This document shows positions 27,653-36,080 of a DNA stretch of 64,000 nt, in pieces (position 1 is the first letter of the stretch; each line of letters begins with the position of its first letter). Both the position numbers and the translations under genes were made by a program. The DNA is from an uncultured Flavobacteriaceae bacterium (GTDB lineage Bacteria; Bacteroidota; Bacteroidia; Flavobacteriales; Flavobacteriaceae): positions 310,001 to 374,000 of the forward strand of contig CAJIZF010000002.1 in assembly GCA_905181835.1 (NCBI GenBank), in the 5' to 3' direction. Under the pieces are notes generated by a model, which ran no database searches, was not told where the DNA came from, and worked only from the letters and a program-made list of their open reading frames with translations.

Positions 27653-29712
27653 TTAATAATTATCATAGTATTCGTCTTCAACACCTATATTATTATCTGT
27701 AATCCAATCATAGTTTAACTTATCAAAATAGGGTTTTGTGTCCTCCACTAGATTGCTAGAACTATTTATAGCGAGTATTAATTGCATGCCCATCATTTCC
27801 TTGTTATTCACAATGTGTTTTACATTATCGTCATCTAAATTATACCTACTTATATTTGCAATCTGTGCAATATCAAAATCCCAAATATCTCCAAATTCTG
27901 CATAAGGATTGTGTTCTAGAGCATTCATTACTATATTTTTATCATTCTTAAATTCTTTCATAACATACCCGTAATTACTCATCTTTTCTGCGAACTCTAT
28001 ATTCTCTTTAATGGGATTACTAGCAAATTCTAAAATATCCCCATAAAAACTATTAGAAGAAGATTCAATCTTCTTTTGCAAAAGTGCTGATACAAGACAA
28101 TTAATTATTTGATCATTATCCTTTAATTCTTCAGATAAGTATTTAAAAGAATGTAATCTTGATTAATTGCTATTTCAGCTAAAACCTTACTATTTTTCAA
28201 ATTATCTGGTAAAAATTCCATCAATTTGGGATATTTCATCAATACCTTTTTGATATATTCTCTATTTTCATATATTTCTGGAATGAAGAACTATATATTC
28301 CATTATACTTGGCGCATTATTATAAGTAGCCTTAGCATTAACAGCTGTGTTTAGCACTTCTTCATTGGCTAGTAATTTTACGTCTAAATTCTGATACATA
28401 TCAGATTCAAGATCTCCTAAATAAGTTACAATACTTTTTACTCCTTCAATAGTATTTATTTTTTTAAGTGTTTGAGCAGTAGTTTCATCGTTTTTTCCGA
28501 ACCATCTCTTCTGGTCGCTTGATATAAAGGATAGAAATATTATTAAATCCTTTTCATCTAATTCTGAGTAATTTTTGGTTTCCAGTTTCGACCAAAATGA
28601 AGTTATTTCCTTATTCGATTGCGTGTTTTTTGCATCTTTTGTCGGCCAGCCACAGCGCTTTTTATTATTTTCTTGCATGTATTTACATCTTGAGTAATAA
28701 TTGATGGTGCATTTTCAACCATTAAGGGTAGTGACTTTCTAGATGCAAAACTCGTGTCTTTTAGGGCTTCTGTAAAGATTAATGAATCTTCTTTTAAGTT
28801 CTTAGGTAAATCTTGATATAAATTACAGTCCATAGCAATGGCTTTAGTAACTATATCATGATCTTTCTTCAATTTATCCGCTAAAATACTAAATGCTCTA
28901 AACCTACGAACTGGTATATAAATTTTATTTGGTAGGCTTAGGATAAAATCTTTGTCAGACAAAAGACTCTTATCTGCAAACTCAAGTGCACCTGGTGAAT
29001 TATTTACTGCAATGCTTACTATGTCTTTATCTTGTCTTATCTCGTCTGCAAAATACTGCAACGAATTTCCTGATGAGGCTACAGCAACTCGTGCTATTTC
29101 AAAATCACTCAAGAATGATTTATCAGCATACTTCATTGCTTCATTAGCAGTTAAAGCTTCAAATGGTAGAACAGGTACAATAGCGGCCAAAACAACCTCA
29201 CGATCTTTTTTCAATTCATCTGATGCATACTTCAAATTATTTCCATTCTTTTCTACTGCACTTAATACTATGTCCTTGTTTTTGCAAATTTCTTTTGGAA
29301 AGTATTTTAATACAGGTTCATAGTGGCTTCCACAATTTTGAATAATTGCTTTTGCAAAATTCTTGCTATTTAGTATTTTTTCAGATGCGAGTTCTAAAAA
29401 AACTTGCTTAAAATCAGACAAAGATTCTGCTATTTTCATAAAAAAACTTAAGTTATCTTTAAATTCCTCTGGGAAAAATTGTCTAATTAATTCATTACTA
29501 CCAAATCCACCTGCTCCTCCTTTTGCAAATTGAATAAATATGTTTTCATCATAATTACTAGTAAGATTGCCTTCCCTGTCTAAAAGCTTGAAGTCATCTT
29601 CTTGGAGATATAATAAATCGTCTTCATCTTTTAAAGCAAAAAGTACTTTTGCTACTCTTTCAACATTGAATTCTATTAATGGTGATATATTTTCGTTGTT
29701 TGTTTTTTCCAT
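27653..29712 (-). CDS. DUF4116 repeat protein (three frame breaks)
   Basis: About 686 residues if the frame is restored near 28610-28670, 28284-28288 and 28143-28148. The N terminus (MEKTNNENISPLIEFNVERV) is unrecognised. From about residue 110 there are repeats of about 45 residues of the DUF4116 kind, for example KNKDIVLSAVEKNGNNLKYASDELKKDREVVLAA and RQDKDIVSIAVNNSPGALEFAD. DUF4116 is a helical repeat of unknown role. Three breaks in one gene are more than elsewhere in the window, so decay is possible as well as sequence error. It is the first gene of the accessory operon. Confidence 0.6.
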
Positions 29713-29756
29713 TTTAATTATTTAATTAGTTAACTAAATCTTTTATTTTCAAAATC

Positions 29757-29861
29757 AAACCTTCTCCCACCCCTTCTTTACATTCTCTAATACCTCTGCA
29801 GCAAAAATCTCTTCAATCTGCTAGCAGTTATAGTAATCAATAGTAATAGTAGTTTTTTCAT
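29757..29861 (-). pseudogene. Possible remnant of a small exported protein
   Basis: MKKLLLLLITITAS looks like the start of a signal peptide. The frame then breaks, and a second frame reads IEEIFAAEVLENVKKGWEKV before a stop. Together they would encode only about 35 residues. This sits in the 277-base gap between the accessory operon and the BspA-like gene, in which I see nothing else. Confidence 0.25.
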
Positions 29862-29989
29862 AGTGTTTAATTATAAAACACTAAATATAAAAAATATTAT
29901 TTAATTTCAAACTTTCATCCGGGCATGTTACCCTTTATTGTAGAAATAAAAAAATAGGTTTACCTTCATACTCCACAAAAAACACTCCC

Positions 29990-31009
29990 ATGAAAAAACT
30001 GATATATCTCCTAGTAGGCCTCCTTCTCATCGCTTGTAGCGACGACACTACCACAGAAACTGGTAATTGTTCTGGAGATCAAGTTATTTATTTGGCCGAA
30101 AATGGCATCACCATCAAAGCTTGCGATCAAGCCAATGTAGGCGATACAGGAGTAATCGGGGGTATTACCTATACCGTAGTCGATGAAGCAATTTTACGAG
30201 AACTAGTTGCCAACGAAGCAGACGTAACTCAGGTAGTTACCAGCAAAGTGACCGATATGTCTTATTTATTTTACAACTCGGAAACCTTTAACCAAGACAT
30301 TAGCTCTTGGGACGTAAGTAAGGTAACGAATATGGAAATTATGTTTGATAATACCGGAGCCTTTAATCAAGCGCTTGATCATTGGGAGGTAAGTAATGTA
30401 ACCAATATGTATGGGATGTTTTATTTTGCACAGGCTTTCGATCAAGCGATTGGTAGCTGGGACGTAAGCCAGGTAACCAATATGAGCTTTATGTTTTCTT
30501 CTTCTATTTTTAACCAGGATCTCAACAACTGGGATGTAAGCCAAGTGACCGATATGACGCATATGTTTTCATCTGCCTTTTTTAACCAAAACATCGGAAA
30601 TTGGGAGGTAGGCCAAGTAAGTTCTATGGAAGAAATGTTTTACGGAGCTCGTGCTTTTAATCAAGACATAGGAAGCTGGGATGTTCGAAACGTGACCAAC
30701 ATGACCAATATGTTTATCGGGAGTACACCTTTAGAAAATCCTTTTAATCAAGATTTAAGCTCCTGGGAAGTAAATTCGGTTACCAGCATGAGCGGTATGT
30801 TTGCTTATTCCGCTTTTAACCAAGATATCAGGAATTGGGAAGTAGGAGCGGTGGTCGATATGTCGGCGATGTTTCTTTTTGCGACTGCTTTTAACCAAGA
30901 TCTCAGTGCTTGGAATGTAAGTAGCATAAGTGAATGTGATGGTTTTAATTTAGGGACTCCACAATGGATTTTACCAAAACCTGATTTAAATCCGGAATGC
31001 TTGAATTAA
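29990..31009 (+). CDS. BspA-like (DUF285) surface lipoprotein
   Basis: 339 residues. A lipobox signal peptide (LLVGLLLIACSDD) predicts a lipid-anchored protein. After a short domain (VIYLAENGITIKACDQANVGDTG...YTVVDEA) come about nine repeats of 24-27 residues with the pattern FNQDISSWDVSKVTNMEIMF. This DUF285 type was first seen in Mycoplasma lipoproteins and Bacteroides BspA-like proteins. The repeats form a leucine-rich-like solenoid for adhesion. It is a paralogue of the gene at 34283. Confidence 0.88.
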   Translation: MKKLIYLLVGLLLIACSDDTTTETGNCSGDQVIYLAENGITIKACDQANVGDTGVIGGITYTVVDEAILRELVANEADVTQVVTSKVTDMSYLFYNSETFNQDISSWDVSKVTNMEIMFDNTGAFNQALDHWEVSNVTNMYGMFYFAQAFDQAIGSWDVSQVTNMSFMFSSSIFNQDLNNWDVSQVTDMTHMFSSAFFNQNIGNWEVGQVSSMEEMFYGARAFNQDIGSWDVRNVTNMTNMFIGSTPLENPFNQDLSSWEVNSVTSMSGMFAYSAFNQDIRNWEVGAVVDMSAMFLFATAFNQDLSAWNVSSISECDGFNLGTPQWILPKPDLNPECLN

Positions 31010-31116
31010 TACATTATAAATAGTATTTTTTTTAGAGAATCATTGCTAGTTCATTAAATTATTAATAATTATTTATATTTGAATTAAATAAAAACGACTC
31101 TTTCCCAATTTATGAT

Positions 31117-32946
31117 ATGAAATTATTTTTTAAGTACCATCTAGAGAATTTTATAGCTCGAAAATCCAACTTTGTTTATTTTTTATTAGTCATTTCAATT
31201 ATCTCTGCTTTGCTTATGTTAGGCGTAAAAGGAGTATTTGGAATGAATGATGACAAACCCTTTTTTGATCAATGGTGGGATAGCTTAACAAATATTATTA
31301 ATATCGGTAGTGGAGATAATTTTAATGAACGACTTGTTAATTTTTTGTATTGGGCTTTAGGCGTTGCTTTTTCGGGTACCATCATTGCATTTTTAGCCGC
31401 TAAGGTCTCTAATTTCATTACAAATTTAAATAAAGGAAAGTCCACTATTATTGATACCAATCACTATGTGATTATAGGTTGGAACGCCAATATTTTCAAC
31501 ATATTCGCTGAAATTCAGACGGCAAACTTAAATCAATCTAAACCAACTATATTGTGTTTTAATGGTCTGGATAATTTAGAGATGCGAGCTATGATAGATT
31601 TAGAAATTTCTAAATTTAAAAAAATTAGGGTACTCACTCGATCTGGAGATGTATACAATATTGCTGATCTAGCTCGAACCAATGCAAAAAACGCAAAATC
31701 GGTTATCATTTTAGATGATACTGTAAAGAAAAATTTTAATATTGAAACGACACTGTTGGCAGTCAAAAAAAATATTCCAAATAACAACATTCCTATTGTC
31801 GTTCAATTTTCTAATGAGGATAATATAGCTACCCTCTCAGACTTGATGAGCAACCAATTGTATCCAATTAGTAAAAATAAATTAATATCGAATGTTACCT
31901 CGCAAGCTATTAGGAACAAGCATATATCAACAGTTGTTTTGGACTTTTTAGATTATGATGGCGATGAAGTTTATTTTTTCAAAGCTGGAGTTTTTGTTGG
32001 CCTTACCTTTAAACAAGTAATGTTGAATTTACAATCTGAAATGCTGATAGGAGTCCTAACAAATAATAATAAAGTAGTGCTTAATCCAGACAAAAACTAC
32101 ATTATTCAAAACGAAGATCAATTAATTATAATAGCTGAAGATGACGAAAACATTCTGAAGCTTCACGATAAGCCTTATTTAAGTGAACTACTTAATGTTA
32201 TAGCTATTAAGCCTCGAACTGAATCATTTGAAGAACCAAAATCGATACTTGTGTTAGGATGGTCTAAATTAGGGCAACAAATTTTTGATAAAACTATTCA
32301 ATTTTTAGGAGCAGGATCAAAAGTATCTTTTTTGTACCGAAAGGATTTTGTAACAACCATTCCCAATACTGAAAATTATAGTCATGAGGTATCACTTATC
32401 GAGACCAATACCAACGATCAAGAGCTTCTAAGCAATTGTTTAATAGCTAATGATTTTGATATTGTTTTGATTTTAGGGTATGATGACTACTATTCGGAAG
32501 ATGTTTCAGATACCTATTCAATGATGAAAAATTTAGCCGTTAAAAAAATATTAGAGACCAAAAAAACCTCCTTTTCAACTCGAATTATTTTGCAGCTAAA
32601 TGACGGTTCAAAAAAAGATTTAATTTCGACCAACCAGGAGAGTGAGTTTATTGTAAGTGATTTGTTATCGGCGCTACTAATAACTCAACTTGCGGATAAT
32701 CCGAAACTTTGGTATGTATTTGAAGAATTGTTTAGCAATGAGGGATTAAAGATTAATATTAATCATTCCGACGCCTATGATCCAATTAAAAAAGAAGAAA
32801 TTAGTGTAGAAGATCTTTTGGTTTTAGCACTAAAAAAGGATGAAACTTTAATTGGATACGTTGAAAATAACCAATGTTATCTCAACCCAAATAAATCTAA
32901 AATAATCAATGACATCACCAAAACTGAACTTATTGTTATTGGTTAA
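31117..32946 (+). CDS. CASTOR/POLLUX-related ion channel
   Basis: 609 residues. Two N-terminal membrane segments (FVYFLLVISIISALLMLGV and LYWALGVAFSGTIIAFLAA) flank a pore-like loop. Two cytosolic RCK/TrkA-N-like units follow: HYVIIGWNANIFNIFAEI with DLARTNAKNAKSVIILDD, and SILVLGWSKLGQQIFDKTI. This layout matches plant CASTOR/POLLUX nuclear-envelope channels and their bacterial relatives. In plants they pass cations, with Ca2+ regulation. The bacterial role is largely unknown. It stands alone between surface-protein genes. A TATATTTG -7-like element lies at 31074-31081. Confidence 0.82.
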   Translation: MKLFFKYHLENFIARKSNFVYFLLVISIISALLMLGVKGVFGMNDDKPFFDQWWDSLTNIINIGSGDNFNERLVNFLYWALGVAFSGTIIAFLAAKVSNFITNLNKGKSTIIDTNHYVIIGWNANIFNIFAEIQTANLNQSKPTILCFNGLDNLEMRAMIDLEISKFKKIRVLTRSGDVYNIADLARTNAKNAKSVIILDDTVKKNFNIETTLLAVKKNIPNNNIPIVVQFSNEDNIATLSDLMSNQLYPISKNKLISNVTSQAIRNKHISTVVLDFLDYDGDEVYFFKAGVFVGLTFKQVMLNLQSEMLIGVLTNNNKVVLNPDKNYIIQNEDQLIIIAEDDENILKLHDKPYLSELLNVIAIKPRTESFEEPKSILVLGWSKLGQQIFDKTIQFLGAGSKVSFLYRKDFVTTIPNTENYSHEVSLIETNTNDQELLSNCLIANDFDIVLILGYDDYYSEDVSDTYSMMKNLAVKKILETKKTSFSTRIILQLNDGSKKDLISTNQESEFIVSDLLSALLITQLADNPKLWYVFEELFSNEGLKININHSDAYDPIKKEEISVEDLLVLALKKDETLIGYVENNQCYLNPNKSKIINDITKTELIVIG

Positions 32947-33010
32947 TATTAACTGTATTATACTCAATAATACGTGTTATACCCACTTTAGACTAATTAA
33001 CCTTGTACAC
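32941..33010 (+). repeat. Imperfect direct repeat, left copy
   Basis: It begins GGTTAATATTAACTG at the stop codon of the channel gene and ends TTGTACAC. Its first 27 bases match 24 of 27 at 35248-35274, and both copies end in TTGTACAC. The pair brackets the LipL32-like, lipoprotein and second BspA-like genes. Confidence 0.5.
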
Positions 33011-33092
33011 ACAACCTTTTCTTTAATTTGGGTGTTTATTATATTTATTTTAAATGTATCAACTATGTATCAACAGTTTAATTTCTAATTAA

Positions 33093-33100
33093 TATATTTG
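33093..33100 (+). promoter_or_regulatory. Putative -7 element before the LipL32-like gene
   Basis: TATATTTG fits TAnnTTTG and lies 34 bases before the ATG. No TTTG stands at the -33 position. Confidence 0.35.
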
Positions 33101-33134
33101 TTTATAATTAATTTTCAATCAAAATATAAACACA

Positions 33135-33828
33135 ATGAAAAAATTATTTAAAATGTTGATAGCTTTGCTAATTGTATTTTTAGCAACAGAAAAATTAAGT
33201 GCTCAAAAGTTAAAAGTTTTCAATAGTTCAATAACTAAGAAAATTGGTCCTAAAAAAGTTGCAGTACCCTATACAGATGTCACATCATATATGGGCTATG
33301 CATCTCCTGGAACAGAAGATGAAATAAAAGACGGCAAAAAATTTTATTACATTTATGTTTGGATTCCAGTGGTAGCTCCAGAAATAGGTGTAAGAATGAT
33401 TTCTCCAGCTGCTACAATTAAATCAAAAAACTATCATTACGTCTGCTTCTTACAACGAAAATAGCGATTCTAAGGATTACTTTGATACATACATAACACT
33501 AGAGAGATCGGATATATTCACAAAACAAAGTATAAGTGAAAAGGAGGTTGCTAACGCTAATTGGAATACATTAGCCCGTAACGATGATAGTGGTGAAATG
33601 CCAAAAAATCCAGGGGGAAGAAGCTATAATTCTCTACTAAGGTATGAGAGTAATTTAAATGATCCTATAGGAGCTCTTACTGTAGGTTTATATCGAATAG
33701 GTTTTACAACTTACAAAAAAGGAGAAGTTAGTGGTACCTTTTTAGCACAGGTTGGATCTCCTATAAAATTACCAGGTGTTGGAGTAGCAAAAACTATTAG
33801 TGCGCTTTTGGAGCAAATTAACAATTAA
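33135..33828 (+). CDS. LipL32-like secreted protein (frameshifted)
   Basis: About 231 residues after repair. Removing one A from the A run at 33425-33430 joins the two frames as TIKSKTIITSASYNENSDSK. Key matches to Leptospira LipL32, from memory: YYIYVWIPVVAPEIGVRMISP, then FDTYITLERSDIF (LipL32 FDTWIRVER), the N-K/R-YNSL region, and GLYRIGFTTYKKGEVSGTFLAQVG with an I-P/L-PGV end. The signal peptide ends LSAQ with no lipobox Cys, so unlike LipL32 this is not a lipoprotein. LipL32 is the most abundant surface protein of pathogenic Leptospira, of uncertain role. It is followed by two surface lipoprotein genes on the same strand. Confidence 0.82.
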
Positions 33829-33843
33829 GATACAAGCCTTTAA

Positions 33844-33919
33844 AAATCAAAACAAAATGAAAAAACTAACTTATTTATTTTTAGCTTTAATAATCGTTGC
33901 TTGTGGTAGTGATGATAGT
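33844..33919 (+). repeat. 76-base repeat carrying a signal peptide, copy 1
   Basis: This stretch covers 13 bases before the ATG and the whole lipobox signal peptide of the small lipoprotein. It matches 34270-34345 at 74 of 76 positions, although the mature proteins differ completely. Confidence 0.9.
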
Positions 33920-34240
33920 AGTAATGATGGCAACTCAATAGTTGGTAATTGGCAATTAAACCAAATTAATGAGGGAAATGGACTTGAGCCTTTTAATGAA
34001 TTTTTCGTTTGGGAATTATATTCTGATGGCACCGGTTTATATAGATACAGAGAAGATGGTACACCTCCAGAGGTTACCTTTGATATAATTTGGGAGGTTA
34101 CTCCTGAAAATGTTCTAAGATTATCTGCTGACGGAGGGCAAGATTGGGAAGAAGAAGAAATTTTAAATCAGACATCTTCAGAGTTATGGACCTATAGTTT
34201 AGATTGGGAGGAAGAGCTTAGATATCTGAAAATCCCATAA
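33857..34240 (+). CDS. Small lipocalin-like lipoprotein
   Basis: 127 residues starting at the ATG at 33857 (MKKLTYLFLALIIVACGSDD, lipobox VAC). The mature part begins SIVGNWQLNQI and has FFVWELYSDGTGLYRYREDG and NVLRLSAD, which fits the flavobacterial lipocalin-like domain (an eight-stranded barrel starting with GxW). Its ligand is unknown. The stop is 42 bases before the second BspA-like gene, with which it shares its leader. Confidence 0.75.
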   Translation: MKKLTYLFLALIIVACGSDDSSNDGNSIVGNWQLNQINEGNGLEPFNEFFVWELYSDGTGLYRYREDGTPPEVTFDIIWEVTPENVLRLSADGGQDWEEEEILNQTSSELWTYSLDWEEELRYLKIP

Positions 34241-34269
34241 TTTTTAGTTTCAAAAATCAAACCCCTTAT

Positions 34270-34345
34270 AAATCAAAACAAAATGAAAAAACTAACTTAT
34301 TTATTTTTAGCTTTATTAATCGTTGCTTGTAGTAGTGATGATAGT
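34270..34345 (+). repeat. 76-base repeat carrying a signal peptide, copy 2
   Basis: The second copy of the leader and signal-peptide cassette seen at 33844-33919, with two mismatches, now joined to a DUF285 protein. Confidence 0.9.
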
Positions 34346-35071
34346 GATAACGAAGTAAATGAGCCATCTAACTGTGATGTAGTTTATTTAGCAGATAATG
34401 GAGTTACTATAAAGGCTTGTGAAGATGCTAACGTTGGAGATACGGGAGTAATTAATGGAGTTACCTATACGGTAGTAGATGAGGCTATGTTAAGGTACAA
34501 GGTTACTTTTGAAGAAGATGTATCTAAATTAGCTACTACTAAAGTAACTGATATGAGGGAATTGTTTTATAATGATATTAATTTCAATCAACCAATAGGC
34601 AATTGGGATGTGAGTAATGTTACTGATATGGATGAAATGTTTTACACTGCTTATAATTTTAACCGACCAATAGGAGATTGGGATACCTCAAGTGTTACTG
34701 ATATGGAAGTGATGTTTCTACAGACTACTTTTAACCAACCAATAGGAGATTGGGATACCTCAAGTGTTACTGATATGAAAAGGATGTTTGCTGTCAATCG
34801 AATTTTTAACCAAGATATTGGTCTTTGGGACGTAAGAAATGTTTCAGATATGGAAAAACTATTTTATGAAACTGATAATTTTAACCAAGATATAAGTAAT
34901 TGGGACGTTGGTAATGTATATAGAATGGAAAGGATGTTTGATGATGCGATTTCTTTTAATCAAAACTTATCTACTTGGAATGTTGATAATGTGACTACTT
35001 GTATTGATTTTAGCAATGGAGCTTCCTCTTGGTCACTACCTCAACCCAACTTCACGAACTGTACTCCTTAA
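34283..35071 (+). CDS. BspA-like (DUF285) surface lipoprotein, second copy
   Basis: 262 residues. The lipobox signal peptide (LFLALLIVACSSDD) is followed by the same short domain as at 29990 (VVYLADNGVTIKACEDANVGDTG) and six DUF285 repeats such as FNQPIGNWDVSNVTDMDEMF. Two neighbouring repeats share an identical 39-base stretch, so repeat number has changed recently. The solenoid probably mediates adhesion. It is the last gene of the surface-protein block and is followed by a terminator. Confidence 0.88.
   Translation: MKKLTYLFLALLIVACSSDDSDNEVNEPSNCDVVYLADNGVTIKACEDANVGDTGVINGVTYTVVDEAMLRYKVTFEEDVSKLATTKVTDMRELFYNDINFNQPIGNWDVSNVTDMDEMFYTAYNFNRPIGDWDTSSVTDMEVMFLQTTFNQPIGDWDTSSVTDMKRMFAVNRIFNQDIGLWDVRNVSDMEKLFYETDNFNQDISNWDVGNVYRMERMFDDAISFNQNLSTWNVDNVTTCIDFSNGASSWSLPQPNFTNCTP
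34667..34777 (+). repeat. Tandem DUF285 repeat units with identical 39-base cores
   Basis: 34667-34705 and 34739-34777 are identical over 39 bases with a 72-base period (24 codons), both encoding PIGDWDTSSVTDM. Confidence 0.85.
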
Positions 35072-35106
35072 CCATTTAAATTGATAGTATTAATTTATGA
35101 TGTTTA

Positions 35107-35137
35107 AAAGGTACTATTTAATTATAGTGCCTTTTTT
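35107..35137 (+). terminator. Terminator after the second BspA-like gene
   Basis: AAAGGTACTAT pairs with ATAGTGCCTTT (one T-G wobble) around a six-base loop, followed by T residues. Confidence 0.75.
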
Positions 35138-35154
35138 GGTGTTTTTTTTTATTA

Positions 35155-35198
35155 TTTACTGTCAATTTTACTGTCAGTTTCAGCTGTTTTTACTGTCA
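35155..35198 (+). repeat. Three copies of TTTACTGTCA
   Basis: Identical decamers start at 35155, 35167 and 35189, spaced 12 and 22 bases apart. They lie in the 279-base gap between the BspA-like gene and tRNA-Met, which otherwise holds only terminators and the right copy of the direct repeat. Confidence 0.6.
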
Positions 35199-35247
35199 GT
35201 TTTGTGTATATTTGGTTTTTAACCTTGTTAGTTTTAAAATAAAACGT

Positions 35248-35302
35248 GGTTAATATCAACTGAATTACACTCAATTAATACACTCTTAATCCCTTTGTAC
35301 AC
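35248..35302 (+). repeat. Imperfect direct repeat, right copy
   Basis: GGTTAATATCAACTG... to TTGTACAC, similar to 32941-33010 but shorter by an internal gap. It lies about 50 bases from the 3' end of tRNA-Met. Confidence 0.5.
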
Positions 35303-35315
35303 TTGAGTTTAAAGC

Positions 35316-35345
35316 AAAAAAAAGAGTAACCATTTCTGATTACTC
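35316..35345 (-). terminator. Terminator of tRNA-Met
   Basis: On the minus strand GAGTAATC pairs with GGTTACTC (one wobble) around AGAAAT, followed by a run of T. It begins about six bases after the tRNA 3' end. Confidence 0.75.
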
Positions 35346-35350
35346 CTTTG

Positions 35351-35424
35351 TAGCGAGAACGAGACTTGAACTCGTGACCTCCGGGTTATGAATCCGACGC
35401 TCTAACCAGCTGAGCTACCTCGCC
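35351..35424 (-). tRNA. tRNA-Met (CAT)
   Basis: 74 bases on the minus strand. The acceptor GGCGAGG pairs with TCTCGCT, with wobbles at both ends. The D arm is GCTCAGCTGGTTAGAGC, the anticodon loop TTCATAA, and the T arm ACGAG-TTCAAGT-CTCGT. CCA is not encoded. The D arm and sequence are those of an elongator tRNA-Met; a CAT-anticodon tRNA-Ile read after lysidine modification cannot be fully excluded. Confidence 0.92.
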
Positions 35425-35636
35425 GTATTTTTGAAACATCTTTTTAATAAAAGATGGCTAAAAGAGTCTATTTTCGTCTTTTTTAGCGGTGGCAAAGATA
35501 ACAACAATTTAGAGCAGCACAAACATTCCTATAAATTTTTGCAATATTTATTTTAGGAATCTTTCAAACATTTATTCTTACTTTCTTTCCCAGTTATTAA
35601 TTAATATATATATTGGGCTAAACAAATTAGTACCCT

Positions 35637-36023
35637 ATGAGCGATAAAATAAAATATGAAATGGAATTTCCCATTCATGCTTCTCCGTCACTTTTATTTC
35701 AATACATTTCGACGCCTTCTGGTATGCAGGAGTGGTATGCCGACAATGTGAACTCACGAGGAGAGTTTTTTACTTTTATCTGGGAAGGATCTGAAGAAAA
35801 AGCCAAATTGGTTTCAAAAAACAAAGGCCAATCCATTCGCTTTCAATGGTTAGATGATGAAGATACCGATTATTATTTTGAAATGCGAATCCAAGTAGAC
35901 GCCATTACTAAAGACGTTTCTATTATGGTTACTGATTTTGCAGAGGATGATGAAATAGAGGAAGGTAAAATGCTATGGGAAAATATGATTTCAGAATTAA
36001 AACAATTGCTGGGTTCTGTTTAA
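35637..36023 (+). CDS. START-like domain (SRPBCC) protein
   Basis: 128 residues, cytoplasmic: MEFPIHASPSLLFQYISTPSGMQEWYADNV, FTFIWEGSEEKAKLV, SIRFQWLDDEDTDYYFEMRI, VTDFAEDDE. This is the compact START-like family conserved in Flavobacteriia. Its role is unknown. It is unrelated in length and location to the exported START protein at 15248. Confidence 0.8.
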   Translation: MSDKIKYEMEFPIHASPSLLFQYISTPSGMQEWYADNVNSRGEFFTFIWEGSEEKAKLVSKNKGQSIRFQWLDDEDTDYYFEMRIQVDAITKDVSIMVTDFAEDDEIEEGKMLWENMISELKQLLGSV

Positions 36024-36049
36024 GAACTGTTTAATAGTATTTATATTTG
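36019..36049 (+). promoter_or_regulatory. Putative promoter of the aminotransferase gene
   Basis: TTTA at 36019-36022 (one mismatch to TTTG), exactly 19 bases, then TATATTTG at 36042-36049. The -33 element overlaps the stop codon of the preceding gene. Confidence 0.6.
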
Positions 36050-36050
36050 C

Positions 36051-36080
36051 ACCGTCTTCAATAAAAAGACGGTTTTTTTT
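36051..36080 (+). terminator. Hairpin with T run directly before a start codon
   Basis: ACCGTCTT pairs with AAGACGGT, followed by eight T and then the ATG at 36081. It can end the START-like transcript. It also lies at the predicted 5' end of the next mRNA. Confidence 0.8.

Noticed and set aside
30266..30562. Open frame of 98 codons antisense to the first BspA-like gene
   Set aside because: It mirrors the DUF285 repeats on the other strand and has repeat-like residues only because the sense gene is repetitive.
29990..35071. CRISPR array
   Set aside because: The regular repeats are 72-81 bases long and coding (DUF285 units); no short palindromic repeats with unique spacers were seen anywhere.
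35351..35424. tRNA-Met as the attachment site of an integrated element
   Set aside because: No integrase gene and no duplicated tRNA 3' end were found; only weak non-tRNA direct repeats are present, which are reported separately.
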